DNA from: Phycisphaerales bacterium
GTDB taxonomy: Bacteria > Planctomycetota > Phycisphaerae > Phycisphaerales > UBA1924
DNA length: 46,950 bases
Direction: 5' to 3'
Assembly (NCBI GenBank): GCA_947476675.1
Contig: CANJRL010000005.1
Span: forward strand, 1 to 46,950
Both the position numbers and the translations under genes were made by a program. Shown one piece after another: positions 1-8,788 of the stretch; the stretch's first letter is position 1, and every line of letters begins with the position of its first letter. Under the pieces are notes generated by a model, which saw only the letters and a list, made by a program, of their open reading frames with translations, had not been told where the DNA came from and searched no databases.

Positions 1-1
1 C

Positions 2-1411
2 GACCCCGTCGTCCTCGGCCTCCCCGGCGCCCTGCCGGTCATGAACCGCGAGGCAGTCGAGATGGCCATGACCGTCGGCCTCGCCCTCGGGTGCTCCATC
101 GCGCCCTTCACCAAGTGGGACCGCAAGAACTACTACTACCCCGACCTGCCCAAGGCCTACCAGATCAGCCAGTACGACCTGCCGCTGTGCTTCGACGGCG
201 CGGTCGACCTGCCCATCGGCGAGCCCGATGACGCCGGAAACCCGACCACACGCCGCATCGGCATCATCCGCGCCCACCTCGAAGAGGACGCCGGCAAACT
301 CCTCCACGAGGCCCCGGGGGGCGGGCGCATCGACTTTTCCATCGTCGACTACAACCGCGCCGGCGCCCCCCTCCTCGAGATCGTCACCCAGCCCGACTTT
401 CGCACCGCCGACGAGGTCGTCCGCTTCGCCCAGGCTCTCCGCAACCTCTGCCGGTGGCTCGGCGTCACCGAGGGCGTCATGCAGAAGGGCCACATGCGCT
501 TCGAGCCCAACATCAACTGCCATCTCGAACTCGCCGACGGCCGCCTGGTCAAGACCCCGGTCGTCGAGATCAAGAACCTCAACTCCTTCAAGGCCGTCCG
601 CGGCGCCATCGAGTTCGAACTCGCGGACCAGCCCCGACGATGGCTCGCCGACGGGCGCGTGATGGGCCCCGGCGCCAAGCGCACCAGAGGCTGGGACGAC
701 GAGGCCGAGCGCACCGTCGTCCAGCGCGAGAAGGAGGACGCCCACGAGTACCGCTACTTTCCCGACCCCGACCTGGTGCCCGTCGTCGTCGACGACCCGT
801 GGCGCGAGAGCGTCAGGGCCCGCCTCCCGGAACTCCAGCACGAGCGCGAACGCCGCCATCGCGAGCAGTACGCCCTGGGCGCCAAGGAGGCCGCCGCCCT
901 CAACGACGAGCGCGCCGTCAGCGACTATTTCGAGCGAGCGGTCGACCTCCTCGCGAGCGCCGGCGTGGCCCGCGAGACCGCGGGCAAGAAGGCCGCAAAC
1001 ATCCTGCTGCAGTCGGGAGCGAAGCGCGCCAACGAGCGCGGCGCCCGCATCGATGCGCTCGGCGTCTCCGCCGAGCAGCTCGCGTCCATCGTCCGCCTGC
1101 GCGAGGAGAACAAGATCGGCTCCACCGCGGCCGACGAACTCTTCGGCATGCTCTGCGACGCCCCCTCGGGAGAAGACCCCGAGCGCCTCGCCCGCGATCG
1201 GGGGCTGCTCCAGGTGCGCGACGAGGCCGCCATGGCCGCCTGGGTCGACGAGGCCATCGCCTCCCCGGCTTGCGCCAAGAGCGTCGCCGACTACCGCGGA
1301 GGCAAGGCCAGCGCCATCGGCGCCCTCGTCGGCGCCGTGATGAAAATCAGCAAGGGCCAGGCCGACGCCAAGGCCGCCAAAGAGATGCTCGAGGCGCGGC
1401 TCAAGGCTTGA
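2..1411 (+). CDS. gatB: Asp-tRNA(Asn)/Glu-tRNA(Gln) amidotransferase subunit B (5' partial)
   Basis: GatB is the kinase/amidotransfer subunit of GatCAB, which converts misacylated Glu-tRNA(Gln) or Asp-tRNA(Asn) to the cognate amide in the cytoplasm. The frame is open from the first bases and already reads LGLPGALPVMNREAVE before any Met, a conserved GatB N-terminal block, so the true start lies upstream; about 50 residues are probably missing compared with the usual 480-500. Other family blocks visible are DLPKAYQISQYDLPL, the RIGIIRAHLEEDAGKL segment, the DYNRAGAPLLEIVT segment and EIKNLNSFKAV. The C-terminal tRNA-binding YqeY-like tail has DYRGGKASAIGALVGAVMK. The last 11 bases overlap the 3' end of the convergent gene on the minus strand. 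The call is secure; only the upstream boundary is unknown. Confidence 0.97.
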   Translation, partial: DPVVLGLPGALPVMNREAVEMAMTVGLALGCSIAPFTKWDRKNYYYPDLPKAYQISQYDLPLCFDGAVDLPIGEPDDAGNPTTRRIGIIRAHLEEDAGKLLHEAPGGGRIDFSIVDYNRAGAPLLEIVTQPDFRTADEVVRFAQALRNLCRWLGVTEGVMQKGHMRFEPNINCHLELADGRLVKTPVVEIKNLNSFKAVRGAIEFELADQPRRWLADGRVMGPGAKRTRGWDDEAERTVVQREKEDAHEYRYFPDPDLVPVVVDDPWRESVRARLPELQHERERRHREQYALGAKEAAALNDERAVSDYFERAVDLLASAGVARETAGKKAANILLQSGAKRANERGARIDALGVSAEQLASIVRLREENKIGSTAADELFGMLCDAPSGEDPERLARDRGLLQVRDEAAMAAWVDEAIASPACAKSVADYRGGKASAIGALVGAVMKISKGQADAKAAKEMLEARLKA

Positions 1412-2927
1412 CGCCGCGCGGCGCCGCAGGCGGCGGCGCCGGGCACGATGCGCCGAACTCCGCGAGCACGGCGGACAGGTCGAGGAAATCCACAGCGCCG
1501 TCGTGGTTGACGTCGCCCGCGACCCCGGGCCCGGTTTCCTGGTAGTTCGACACGACCGCCGTCAGATCGGCCGAGTCGACGAGCCCGTCGCCATCGACGT
1601 CGCCGGCGCAGAAGGCCCGCTCCAGCCGGATCAACTGCGCGGCCGCCGTGAGGATGTAAGGCAGCCGGTCCGGGCCCATCCCCATCGCGATCACCCCGCG
1701 GAAGGTGCCGCCGAATCCCGTACCGAGCACCGCCTCCGCCGCGCCGGAGGCCTGCGTCGCCAGTGCGGCGCGGGAGCCGTCGAGCCTGAATGACCTCAGC
1801 ACCCCCGCGTTCACCCCGCCCACCAGAATCATGTTCTCGTATGCCGCGCCCAGGGCGCTGCCAGACAGAAACGCCAGGCCGGTGACGCCGATGGTCGCCC
1901 TCCAGGAGTACACCGGGTCGCGGTACTCGGCGCCGGGCAGCATCACCAGCTGGCCCAGCCCCCACACCTGCTGAGGATCGTTGATCGGGCCCGAGATCCA
2001 GATGTGGCCCGAATTCATCCGCGGCGTCACCAGGTTCAACTCATCGAAGAAATCCTCGCCGTTGTCCGTGCACCACAGGCTTCCCGTCCGAGGGTCGAAC
2101 GCCATCCCGAACGAGTTCCGGAAGCCGTACGCCCACCAGTTCTCCGTTCCATCGGGGGCGCCGAGCCCAAGGAACGGGTTGTCCGCCGGCACGCCGCCCT
2201 CGTCCGTCAGGCGGACGATCGTTCCGTAGTCCGCCACAATCCCCTGCGGCTGCGGGTAGTTCTGCGAGAGAAGCAGGCCGCTGTGCCCGGGCACCCACAC
2301 CTCGTGCCGAAGGTTCCCGTACATCACGTACATCATCCCGTCCGGACCGAACACCGGCGCACCTCCGTGGTGGTACCTGGTGTCCACGGCCAGCGAATGA
2401 ATCAGCCGATCGAACACCAGCGCTCCCGAGCCGCCGTTCGCGGACGGATCCCAGACGAAGCGCTCGATCACGTTCTGCGTCGGGACGCTCGCGTTGAAGT
2501 TCGGCCCCAGCACCACCTCGCTCTGCGGCGTGTCTCGGCCCTCGTTCGGCGACTTGTCGTATCGGATGTACACCCACCCGTTGTTCGCGAAGTCCGGGTG
2601 CAGCACGATGCCCTGAACCCCGTATTCGCTCTGCTGGTCGTTGTTCGCCGGAGCGATGATGTCCAGGTCAAGCGCCTCGCCGCTGGGCTGCGCCGCCGCG
2701 CCGCTCGGATCCAGATCGACCCGGAGCACCTTGCCTGTGCCGCGGCTTGTCAGCAGCACCGTCCGGGGTCCGACGAACCCGAACCCCGTGCAGATCTGCG
2801 AGTTCGGCCCGACCGGGTGCAGCCCATTGGCGACCACAACCGCGCGCAGCGCGGGGTCGTTCACCGTTTGCGCCGACACATTCACACCGGCGCATGCGCC
2901 GACAGCCAGCAGCCTAAGCAGTCTCAT
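1401..2927 (-). CDS. Exported PQQ-type glucose/sorbosone dehydrogenase-like protein with C-terminal dockerin-like EF-hand pair
   Basis: Predicted 508-residue exported beta-propeller of the glucose/sorbosone dehydrogenase family (soluble PQQ-dependent sugar dehydrogenases); its substrate cannot be read from sequence. The signal peptide is MRLLRLLAVGACAGVNVSA. Family blocks are HHGGAPVFGPDGMMYVMYGN and YGFRNSFGMAFDP, followed by LWCTDNGEDFFDELN. After the propeller come two EF-hand-like units (GDVDGDGLVDSADL and GDVNHDGAVDFLDL) that form a dockerin-like doublet, then a short Pro/Ala tail. The frame stays open upstream to 3392, but that extension lies inside the neighbouring hydrolase gene. The ATG at 2927 is preceded by GGTGGAGAA and starts a clean signal peptide, so I used it. 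The 3' end overlaps the convergent gatB by 11 nt. Enzyme activity is inferred; loss of some PQQ ligands cannot be excluded. Confidence 0.85.
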   Translation of the reverse strand: MRLLRLLAVGACAGVNVSAQTVNDPALRAVVVANGLHPVGPNSQICTGFGFVGPRTVLLTSRGTGKVLRVDLDPSGAAAQPSGEALDLDIIAPANNDQQSEYGVQGIVLHPDFANNGWVYIRYDKSPNEGRDTPQSEVVLGPNFNASVPTQNVIERFVWDPSANGGSGALVFDRLIHSLAVDTRYHHGGAPVFGPDGMMYVMYGNLRHEVWVPGHSGLLLSQNYPQPQGIVADYGTIVRLTDEGGVPADNPFLGLGAPDGTENWWAYGFRNSFGMAFDPRTGSLWCTDNGEDFFDELNLVTPRMNSGHIWISGPINDPQQVWGLGQLVMLPGAEYRDPVYSWRATIGVTGLAFLSGSALGAAYENMILVGGVNAGVLRSFRLDGSRAALATQASGAAEAVLGTGFGGTFRGVIAMGMGPDRLPYILTAAAQLIRLERAFCAGDVDGDGLVDSADLTAVVSNYQETGPGVAGDVNHDGAVDFLDLSAVLAEFGASCPAPPPAAPRGVKP

Positions 2928-3019
2928 TTCTCCACCGCTCCTTCGCCCGGAAAAACCTACATTAGCACAGGGAGGCGGGCCCGCAAGGCGCTTCTTGAAA
3001 TCCTTGCAATAGAACCGTT

Positions 3020-4465
3020 CTACGGCGCCGGCGGGGCCGAGGGCGCCTTCTCGAGCCACTCCAGCACCCGCTGGCCGAGCCCCACCAGCCGCTGCTCGTC
3101 CAGTGGCTGCCTCGTGTCGTTCACCGCGATGCACACCGCGAACGCGCCCTCTCCCGAGGCCCGCTCCAGCACCCAGGTCAGGCACAGCACCCCCGGCTCC
3201 GATCCACCCTTGAACGCGACCGTCCGCCACGCCGAGGCGCTCACCGGAACCCCGGGGTTCTTCGTCAGCGCCGCCAGCATCGGCTCGTTGCCCGGCTTCT
3301 TTGCCGCCGCCAGCGCCTCCGCCAGCGCCCGGCACATCTCCTCCGCGCTCGCGAACCACTCCACCGCGTCCACGCGCTGAGGGATACGCCACTGCTGCGC
3401 CACCATCTCGTTCGGGGGCGTCTCCGCCACACGCCCGGCCAGCAACTCGCGCCGCCCGGCCTCGTCCGCGTCGGCGTACACGCCGAGCAACTCCCCGTCC
3501 ATCGACACCTTGATCGAGAACGCCTCGCGCGTGGTCAGGAACGGCATCGTCCGCCCCGGCCTCTTCACACGCTCCAGGTAATAACGCTCCACCTCACCGC
3601 GCCCGAGCACGCCCATGATGTGGTCCGTCGCCGTGTTGTCGCTGATCGCCATCATGTTCAGCGCGTACTCGCTCAGCGGCTTCTCCGTGCCCCGCGGCAG
3701 GCGCTGCATCACCCCCGTCGGCAGGCTCTTCCACTCATCCCGGATCTCCACCGGCGCCTGCCACGAGAGTTTCCCCGACGACACCGCCCTCTCGAGCGCC
3801 CCCAGCACAAACACCTTGAACGCCGAACCCAGGGCAAGAGGCTCTCTCTCGTTGACCGCGAGCATCGGCGTCAGCGTTGCCGCGCCGCCCTCGCCCCACG
3901 CCACGCGGTAGACCGCCAGCGCCCGCTTCTCGCCCTGCTCCGCGATCGCCTTGGCCGCGTCGTCCAGAGACGAGAGCGCCGGCACAGCCGCCTCTGGCGC
4001 GGGCTGGAAGAACAGCGTCGTCATCCTGTGCGGCGCCTCGGCCTCCACCTCGATCACGATCTTCCACATCGAGCGGTCGGCCCGCGCCTCGCACGCCGCC
4101 ACCAGCCCCGCCGCGTCGCGCTCCTCCACCGAGCGCAGCACAAATCCTCCAGACCCCGTCCGCAGATCGTTCAGCACCTTGTCCAGTTTGTCCGCTGGAA
4201 CCTTCTCAAGAAACCCCGGCGATACTCGGTCCGAGGCCTTCACATCGTCGCGACCCTCCAGCGCCAGGAGCAGCCACTTCAGTTGCGACCCCGCCGGCGT
4301 CGCCGGGGCCTCCGCGCTCGCCGGCGCCACCGGAGGCATCGCCTTCGGGGGCCCGCTCAGGTCGCGCTCGTGGGCGTGATCATGCCCCTGCGCATCCTGC
4401 GCCGCGGCCGACACGCCGCACACCGCGATGACCGCTGCCAGCACGCCGATTCGGATGGATCGCAT
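3020..4465 (-). CDS. Exported serine hydrolase, class A beta-lactamase fold (ORF12/LpqF-like layout)
   Basis: 481 residues with signal peptide MRSIRIGVLAAVIAVCGVSAAAQ. The C-terminal two thirds has the serine beta-lactamase/PBP motifs: SAFK at residues 214-217 (S-x-x-K), SDN at 275-277, and KGG at 419-421 in the KTG position. A region around residues 78-160 (GFLEKVPADKLDKVLNDL and following) resembles the N-terminal domain of the ORF12 protein of clavulanate clusters and of actinobacterial LpqF. Such proteins act as esterases or peptidase-like enzymes rather than true beta-lactamases, so resistance should not be assumed. A His-rich stretch (GHDHAHERD) follows the signal peptide. Whether a Glu166 equivalent exists cannot be judged by eye. 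It lies upstream of the sugar dehydrogenase-like gene on the same strand with a 92-nt gap. Confidence 0.85.
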   Translation of the reverse strand: MRSIRIGVLAAVIAVCGVSAAAQDAQGHDHAHERDLSGPPKAMPPVAPASAEAPATPAGSQLKWLLLALEGRDDVKASDRVSPGFLEKVPADKLDKVLNDLRTGSGGFVLRSVEERDAAGLVAACEARADRSMWKIVIEVEAEAPHRMTTLFFQPAPEAAVPALSSLDDAAKAIAEQGEKRALAVYRVAWGEGGAATLTPMLAVNEREPLALGSAFKVFVLGALERAVSSGKLSWQAPVEIRDEWKSLPTGVMQRLPRGTEKPLSEYALNMMAISDNTATDHIMGVLGRGEVERYYLERVKRPGRTMPFLTTREAFSIKVSMDGELLGVYADADEAGRRELLAGRVAETPPNEMVAQQWRIPQRVDAVEWFASAEEMCRALAEALAAAKKPGNEPMLAALTKNPGVPVSASAWRTVAFKGGSEPGVLCLTWVLERASGEGAFAVCIAVNDTRQPLDEQRLVGLGQRVLEWLEKAPSAPPAP

Positions 4466-4494
4466 ACCCCCAAGCGTACAGCCACCATCTGTCC

Positions 4495-4535
4495 GAAGAA
4501 AACCGCCGCGAACGCTCCTGGAGAATTCGCGGCGG
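4495..4535 (-). terminator. Rho-independent terminator of the 4566-6218 gene
   Basis: On the minus strand a perfect 10-bp stem, CCGCCGCGAA against TTCGCGGCGG (4526-4535 paired with 4503-4512), encloses a 13-nt loop and is followed directly by TTTTCTTC. It sits about 30 nt after the stop of the dockerin-tailed secreted protein and just before the start of the serine hydrolase gene, so the two are probably separate transcripts. Confidence 0.8.
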
Positions 4536-4565
4536 CTGCCGGTCGATGGTCTTGCGGCCGTTGAT

Positions 4566-6218
4566 TCAGCGCGGCGAAAGTGCGTTGATCAAGAGCGTCG
4601 CATCAGCGGAGTCGATCGCCGCGTCTCCGTTGAGGTCGCTGGGCGAAGCGACCCACGCCGCGAGATCGCCGCTGTTGAGCAACGAGTTATGGTCCAGATC
4701 AAATGCGCGGAGCAACTCTCCGTCGCAGTCTTCGACGAGCGTGAACGTGTACGTGAAGGCGTCGACGTCGACATCTCCGTTGGCGACGCCGACGCACTTG
4801 ATCTTCCCGGAGATCGGGCGGATGCGGTACGTGCCGAGGCCCCACGTGCTGTTGCCGGTCTGGTACACACGAATCTCGCGGCTGCCGCTCGCCGAAAGGA
4901 TTTCAGCCTGCGGCTCCCAGCCCACTTGCACCCACCCACCACTGGTTTGATACTCCACCGTGACGTGAGGGCCGTTGCCGCTGAACTCCACAGGGCCGTA
5001 CAGACGGATGCGAGCCTCTCGAAACTTGGGGCAGCACGGAGGAACACCCAGGCAACTGGTCGTGTAGCCCGCGCCGACTGCCGTACCGCCGTTTACGGGT
5101 GAGCAGGAAACTCCGTGCAGACGGAACGGAGCGAGGCCGATGGCGCCTCCGCCGAGCGAAGCGGCAGTGGCGGTGTAGTTCACATCGGAAATCAACTGTT
5201 GTGTGCCGTTGAATGTGACGCGAACACCGCCCTGCCATGCGCCGGACTGGTTCCGACCGTTGACCGTGACCTGACCTTCCAACCCTCCCAAGAGACTGAT
5301 CGCAGCCTGCGATGCAAGTCCAGCAAGCGACCCTCCGATCACGATCGGTGCCGCGAGCGGAGCGGAACCATCCGTGCTGAAGTCTGCGCGAAGGTCGCCG
5401 AAGATTCGAACGCCTGCACCGGACCCCACAATGTTTTTGACCAGCAACTGACCGTTGAAATCCCCGGAAAGCCCAGAGATTCCAGTTGTCTGCAACACAC
5501 GGATGTTGCCTTGAGGGTTGCCGATTGCGTCCTGGTTGTTGAACCCGGTCGCGATGGCGGCGTCGATCTCCTGTGCTCGCACGGTGTCGATGTCCGCCCT
5601 CGCGAGAACCAGGAGCCTGGGATTCCCTCCGCCGCTGAAAATAGACCCGCCCGCAACCACGCTGCCAATCCTGCCCGCTTCAGCGATGACACTGCCGCGG
5701 ATGTCGCGACCAGGCTGAACGGTAGAGATCGAGGGGCTGCTCGTGTCGATCACGGAGCCGAGCGCTCGCAGGTTCGCGAGACAGTCTCGACCGGGTGCGA
5801 TGTTGAGAAGGCGATGCGCACGAATTGATCCCGTCGATGGCGAGGGACCGCCGGTGTCATCCGAGACTTGAATAAGCCCGATCCAGAGTTCGCCCGTCGA
5901 GTCAGACGTGACGTCGATGTTGCGCACAGACGTTATGGATCCATCGACTCGCAGATTGACCAGCTTTCCCGACCCGATGCTCTTGACGTTGATCGATCGC
6001 ACGATCGGCGCGTTCGTCCCCGAGACGGTTACGATGGCGCCGGGATTGGTGAGAGCGTTGACCTGCAGATCAATGGACCACTCGTTGTTGCCGTGGTCCG
6101 TATAGACGGGGGTGGCAGCAAACTGCCCGGACGGCGAGACGGTTGCCTGCACCTGAGCCAACGCGAGCGGGCAACCGGTGCAGAAGCAGACGACGGCATT
6201 CAGGAATCCACGCAACAT
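4566..6218 (-). CDS. Exported protein of unknown function with C-terminal dockerin-like pair
   Basis: 550 residues. The N-terminus (MLRGFLNAVVCFCTGCPLALAQ) reads as a signal peptide. The body, about residues 25-400, is rich in Gly, Ser, Thr, Ile and Val with many short beta-type segments such as SIRAHRLLNIAPGRDCLANL, suggesting a beta-solenoid or adhesin-like fold; I do not recognise a family. A Cys-containing stretch (CSPVNGGTAVGAGYTTSC, then PPCCP) follows. The C-terminus carries two EF-hand-like units (DLDHNSLLNSGDL and DLNGDAAIDSADA), the same kind of tail as other exported proteins in the window. The ATG at 6218 has a strong GGAGG at a good distance. It overlaps the end of the upstream gene by 19 nt, so the two are probably co-transcribed. 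A terminator follows it. Confidence 0.8.
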   Translation of the reverse strand: MLRGFLNAVVCFCTGCPLALAQVQATVSPSGQFAATPVYTDHGNNEWSIDLQVNALTNPGAIVTVSGTNAPIVRSINVKSIGSGKLVNLRVDGSITSVRNIDVTSDSTGELWIGLIQVSDDTGGPSPSTGSIRAHRLLNIAPGRDCLANLRALGSVIDTSSPSISTVQPGRDIRGSVIAEAGRIGSVVAGGSIFSGGGNPRLLVLARADIDTVRAQEIDAAIATGFNNQDAIGNPQGNIRVLQTTGISGLSGDFNGQLLVKNIVGSGAGVRIFGDLRADFSTDGSAPLAAPIVIGGSLAGLASQAAISLLGGLEGQVTVNGRNQSGAWQGGVRVTFNGTQQLISDVNYTATAASLGGGAIGLAPFRLHGVSCSPVNGGTAVGAGYTTSCLGVPPCCPKFREARIRLYGPVEFSGNGPHVTVEYQTSGGWVQVGWEPQAEILSASGSREIRVYQTGNSTWGLGTYRIRPISGKIKCVGVANGDVDVDAFTYTFTLVEDCDGELLRAFDLDHNSLLNSGDLAAWVASPSDLNGDAAIDSADATLLINALSPR

Positions 6219-7327
6219 GATCGAGACCTCCGGATGGTGAGAGAAAGACCGAGAACCATCCCAAGGTACGCCGCTGGTGTCGGCACAGTTGCAGCGAGTC
6301 GAAGGCCGGGACCGCTAAGAATTGGTGAACCTCCGCCGTTGAACGAATCGATCAGGTCGTCCCCGATGTAGTCGTTGGTTCCAGCGACGCTTCCACGCGC
6401 AAGCCGGTTGTACCACCGAAGAGGTGCCCCCGCCCCCGCCGTGTAGGTGCCCTCCGTCCACTCGCTCACGCCACCCGACGCGTCGAGCACCCCCCACGGC
6501 CCCTCGATGTTCGGGTACGACCCGACCGGGATCGTGCGTGCATCGAAACCCGGAGGGAAGTTGCCGCCGGCGCTGGTCTGGCCCCCGGCGCTGGGCAGGC
6601 CGGAGACGAGCGGGTCGTTCTGCCCTCCGGGGCGGAGCCAATAGCCCTCCCGCCCGGCGCCGTAGCGGTTCGGGTCGTAGTACACCGCCTTGGTCCACTC
6701 ATCGAGGCTGGGGATCCAGAACCGCGCGCCGGCCGAGCGCGTGATCTGGTCGGTGTACGAGCCGTCGGGCCGGCGGCCGAAGGTCGACGTGTCGTACGCG
6801 CCGCTGGTGAAGTTGGTGATGGGCACGATGCTCTGGGGCGTGCCCCACGCGGCGTTGGGGTCGGCGGTTGCCGCGCCGTTGTGCAGCCAGTTGCAGTAGT
6901 ACGCCGCCACCCGCCAGGTCATGGTCACGGCCTTGTGCTCGCTGCCCGGGTTGATCCGCCAGCCCGGCGCCTGCCGCGGATCGTACGAGGTCGGGCTGAT
7001 CGACTCGCTGCTGAACGAGGAATCGAACCGGCTGCCCCCCATCGCCTCCCAGTGCGGCGTGAAGGCATTCACGAAGGAGATCCACTGCGTCGCGTCGATC
7101 TCGGTGCGGGAGAGGCGGTACTCGTAGGCTACCGCGCCGATCTGCTCTGTCTGCGGCGTGTTGATGTTCCAGTACCGCTCGTCGGGCCTGGCGGCCCGAT
7201 TCCCGGGGGCGCCGATGGTCACGAAGTTGATGCCCAGAGAGGTCGACTGCGTCGCCGCGAACGCCGGCGGCACGCCGAGCGATACACACGCAACGACAGC
7301 GGCAAGGCCGGTCCGGAAACACGCCAT
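6200..7327 (-). CDS. Exported formylglycine-generating-enzyme/sulfatase-modifying-factor-like protein with PEP-CTERM-like tail
   Basis: 375 residues with signal peptide MACFRTGLAAVVACVSLGVPPAFA. The central part has the SUMF1/EgtB-type C-type-lectin fold blocks: VAAYYCNWLHNG, then ARFWIPSLDEWTKAVYYDP, then GPWGVLDASGGVSEWTEG. In true FGE this fold oxidises a sulfatase Cys; many bacterial members have no known activity, and I cannot assign the catalytic Cys pair here. The C-terminus reads VPTPAAYLGMVLGLSLTIRR, a Pro-containing motif, hydrophobic helix and basic cluster typical of PEP-CTERM/exosortase sorting signals, followed by CCVDS. The start at 7327 is preceded by GGGAGAGG. Its stop overlaps the start region of the next gene by 19 nt. 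Confidence 0.82.
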   Translation of the reverse strand: MACFRTGLAAVVACVSLGVPPAFAATQSTSLGINFVTIGAPGNRAARPDERYWNINTPQTEQIGAVAYEYRLSRTEIDATQWISFVNAFTPHWEAMGGSRFDSSFSSESISPTSYDPRQAPGWRINPGSEHKAVTMTWRVAAYYCNWLHNGAATADPNAAWGTPQSIVPITNFTSGAYDTSTFGRRPDGSYTDQITRSAGARFWIPSLDEWTKAVYYDPNRYGAGREGYWLRPGGQNDPLVSGLPSAGGQTSAGGNFPPGFDARTIPVGSYPNIEGPWGVLDASGGVSEWTEGTYTAGAGAPLRWYNRLARGSVAGTNDYIGDDLIDSFNGGGSPILSGPGLRLAATVPTPAAYLGMVLGLSLTIRRSRSCCVDS

Positions 7328-7412
7328 GGCATCCTCTCCCTCGCGCCCCGTCCGGCGCGGATGTGCAAGGACAGCCTACCGCGCCCGGGAGAAAGTCAAG
7401 GCCTCCAACGCG

Positions 7413-7459
7413 CAAAGAAAGGCCGCCGCGAGTGGCCCGTGCCGGAAGTCGCGACGGCC
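7413..7459 (-). terminator. Rho-independent terminator after the coiled-coil protein gene
   Basis: On the minus strand GGCCGTCGCGA (7459-7449) pairs with TCGCGGCGGCC (7431-7421), 11 positions with one mismatch and a 17-nt loop, followed by TTTCTTTG. It lies about 30 nt beyond the stop of the 7492-8475 gene. Confidence 0.7.
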
Positions 7460-7491
7460 GCGGAGTTGTGCGATCTCTCGAGACGCCCGGC

Positions 7492-8475
7492 TCAGTACAC
7501 CCGCACCCCGCCCGAGGAGGCCATCGGGTCGGTCGAGGCCCGCGGGGCCAGGGGCGAGGCGCCGCCCGGCGTCACACGGATCGCCGGCTCCGGCTTCGGC
7601 GCCCCTTCGATCGCCTTGGTCGCCCGCTCGAACTCGCCCTTGGCCGCGTGCTCGGCGTCGATCTCGCGCTTGGCCTGGTCCTCGTAGTTCAGCCGCTCGG
7701 CCTGCTTCTCGAGGCTCTTGAACTGCGCCTCCTGCTTGCTCTGCACCTGGGCCAGGCGCTGCTTCACCTGGTCCACGCTCACGACGTCGAAGCGGTTGTA
7801 GGAATCGATCTGCTTCTGGCGGCGCTCCAGCATCTCGAGCAGCCGGTCGTTCCGCGCGATGGCGTCCACCTGGTGGTCGATCTGCCACAACTGCGTGGTG
7901 AACTCGGCCTGCTCGCCCTCGAGTTTCCCCAGCGTTTCCTTGAGCCGCGATTCCTGCTGCTGCAGGTACGCGAGCGTGCGCTCGGCCTCGCTCGACCGCG
8001 CCTGGTAGGCGGTCTTGGTCTGCGCGATCTGTGTGGCGCGGCCGTAGGCGTCCTCGAGCTTCACGTCGCGGTCGCCGAAGGCGATGGTCACGACGCGCCC
8101 GGGGCCGGCGGCGGCCCTCGCCTCCTCGCCCCGGGCCAGCATGACCTTCAGCTCGCCGAGGTCCTTGTCGGCCAGGGCGACGACGCGCTCGGCGACCGAG
8201 CGGTCGCGCTCGATCTGCCGCATCTGCTCCTGCAACTCGCTCAGGTCGCCGCGCACCTCGCCGATCCGCGCCGGGTACTTCTCCGCCAACTCCCGCAACT
8301 GGGCCCGCAGCACCGTCGGGTCATCGATCTTGGAATCGATCACCGACACGATGCGGCCCTGCGCCGCCTCGGCCAGCGCCGCGACGCGGTGCGGGCCCGC
8401 GATCAGCACCGCCGCGCCAAGGCCCAGCCCGCCAACCACCGCGACCCTCATCACCGACTTCACGACACCACACAT
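7492..8475 (-). CDS. Membrane-anchored or exported coiled-coil protein of unknown function
   Basis: 327 residues from the ATG at 8475. The N-terminus (MCGVVKSVMRVAVVGGLGLGAAVLIAGP) is a single hydrophobic segment, either a signal anchor or a signal peptide. Most of the rest is charged helix with heptad-like spacing (for example LRELAEKYPARIGEVRGDLS and ERRQKQIDSYNRFDVVSVDQ), which reads as long coiled coil from about residue 45 to 290. The C-terminal tail is Pro/Ser/Gly-rich. A frame upstream to 8565 is open, but the added 30 residues are low-complexity and precede the hydrophobic segment, so I chose the inner start; GGAAAGGGC lies ahead of it. I do not recognise a family. It is divergent from the sigma factor gene across a 313-bp gap and is followed by a terminator. 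Confidence 0.75.
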   Translation of the reverse strand: MCGVVKSVMRVAVVGGLGLGAAVLIAGPHRVAALAEAAQGRIVSVIDSKIDDPTVLRAQLRELAEKYPARIGEVRGDLSELQEQMRQIERDRSVAERVVALADKDLGELKVMLARGEEARAAAGPGRVVTIAFGDRDVKLEDAYGRATQIAQTKTAYQARSSEAERTLAYLQQQESRLKETLGKLEGEQAEFTTQLWQIDHQVDAIARNDRLLEMLERRQKQIDSYNRFDVVSVDQVKQRLAQVQSKQEAQFKSLEKQAERLNYEDQAKREIDAEHAAKGEFERATKAIEGAPKPEPAIRVTPGGASPLAPRASTDPMASSGGVRVY

Positions 8476-8788
8476 GGCATTGCCCTTTCCACCTGCCTGC
8501 GCCGCTCGGGGCCGGCTCTTGTCTCCGCCGGCACGCCCCGCGGCTGGGTGCGAACGCTCGATCACCCGGCTTGTTGGGCGGGCCTCCCGACCGATTTCAT
8601 CCCCCTCACGTTTTCCCGCGCCTCTCCACGGGGCTCGAATGCACCGAGTTATGCTTCACCGGGCCACCCCCCCCCCCCGACCCCCGGGTGGAAGCCAAGA
8701 CTCCCGCGCCCCAACAACCGGCCGGCCCAGTCGATGACGGCGCCCGCCTCCCGGCGGCGCGCCGGGGGCCGCGGAGCAGAGCGACACC
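8476..8788. other. Divergent intergenic region with a poly-C tract
   Basis: A 313-bp gap between the coiled-coil gene (minus) and the sigma factor gene (plus), presumably holding promoters in both directions. I found no convincing -35/-10 pair; TATGCT at 8650-8655 could be a -10 but lacks a matching -35. A run of 12 C residues lies at 8667-8678, about 110 bp before the sigma factor start. No gene is seen here. Confidence 0.4.

Noticed and set aside
2928-3392. N-terminal extension of the sugar dehydrogenase-like gene
   Set aside because: It overlaps the serine hydrolase gene, is low-complexity, and precedes a good Shine-Dalgarno and signal peptide at 2927.
3020-4465. Calling the serine hydrolase an antibiotic-resistance beta-lactamase
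   Set aside because: KGG replaces KTG, and the N-terminal domain matches ORF12/LpqF-type proteins, which are not known as resistance enzymes.
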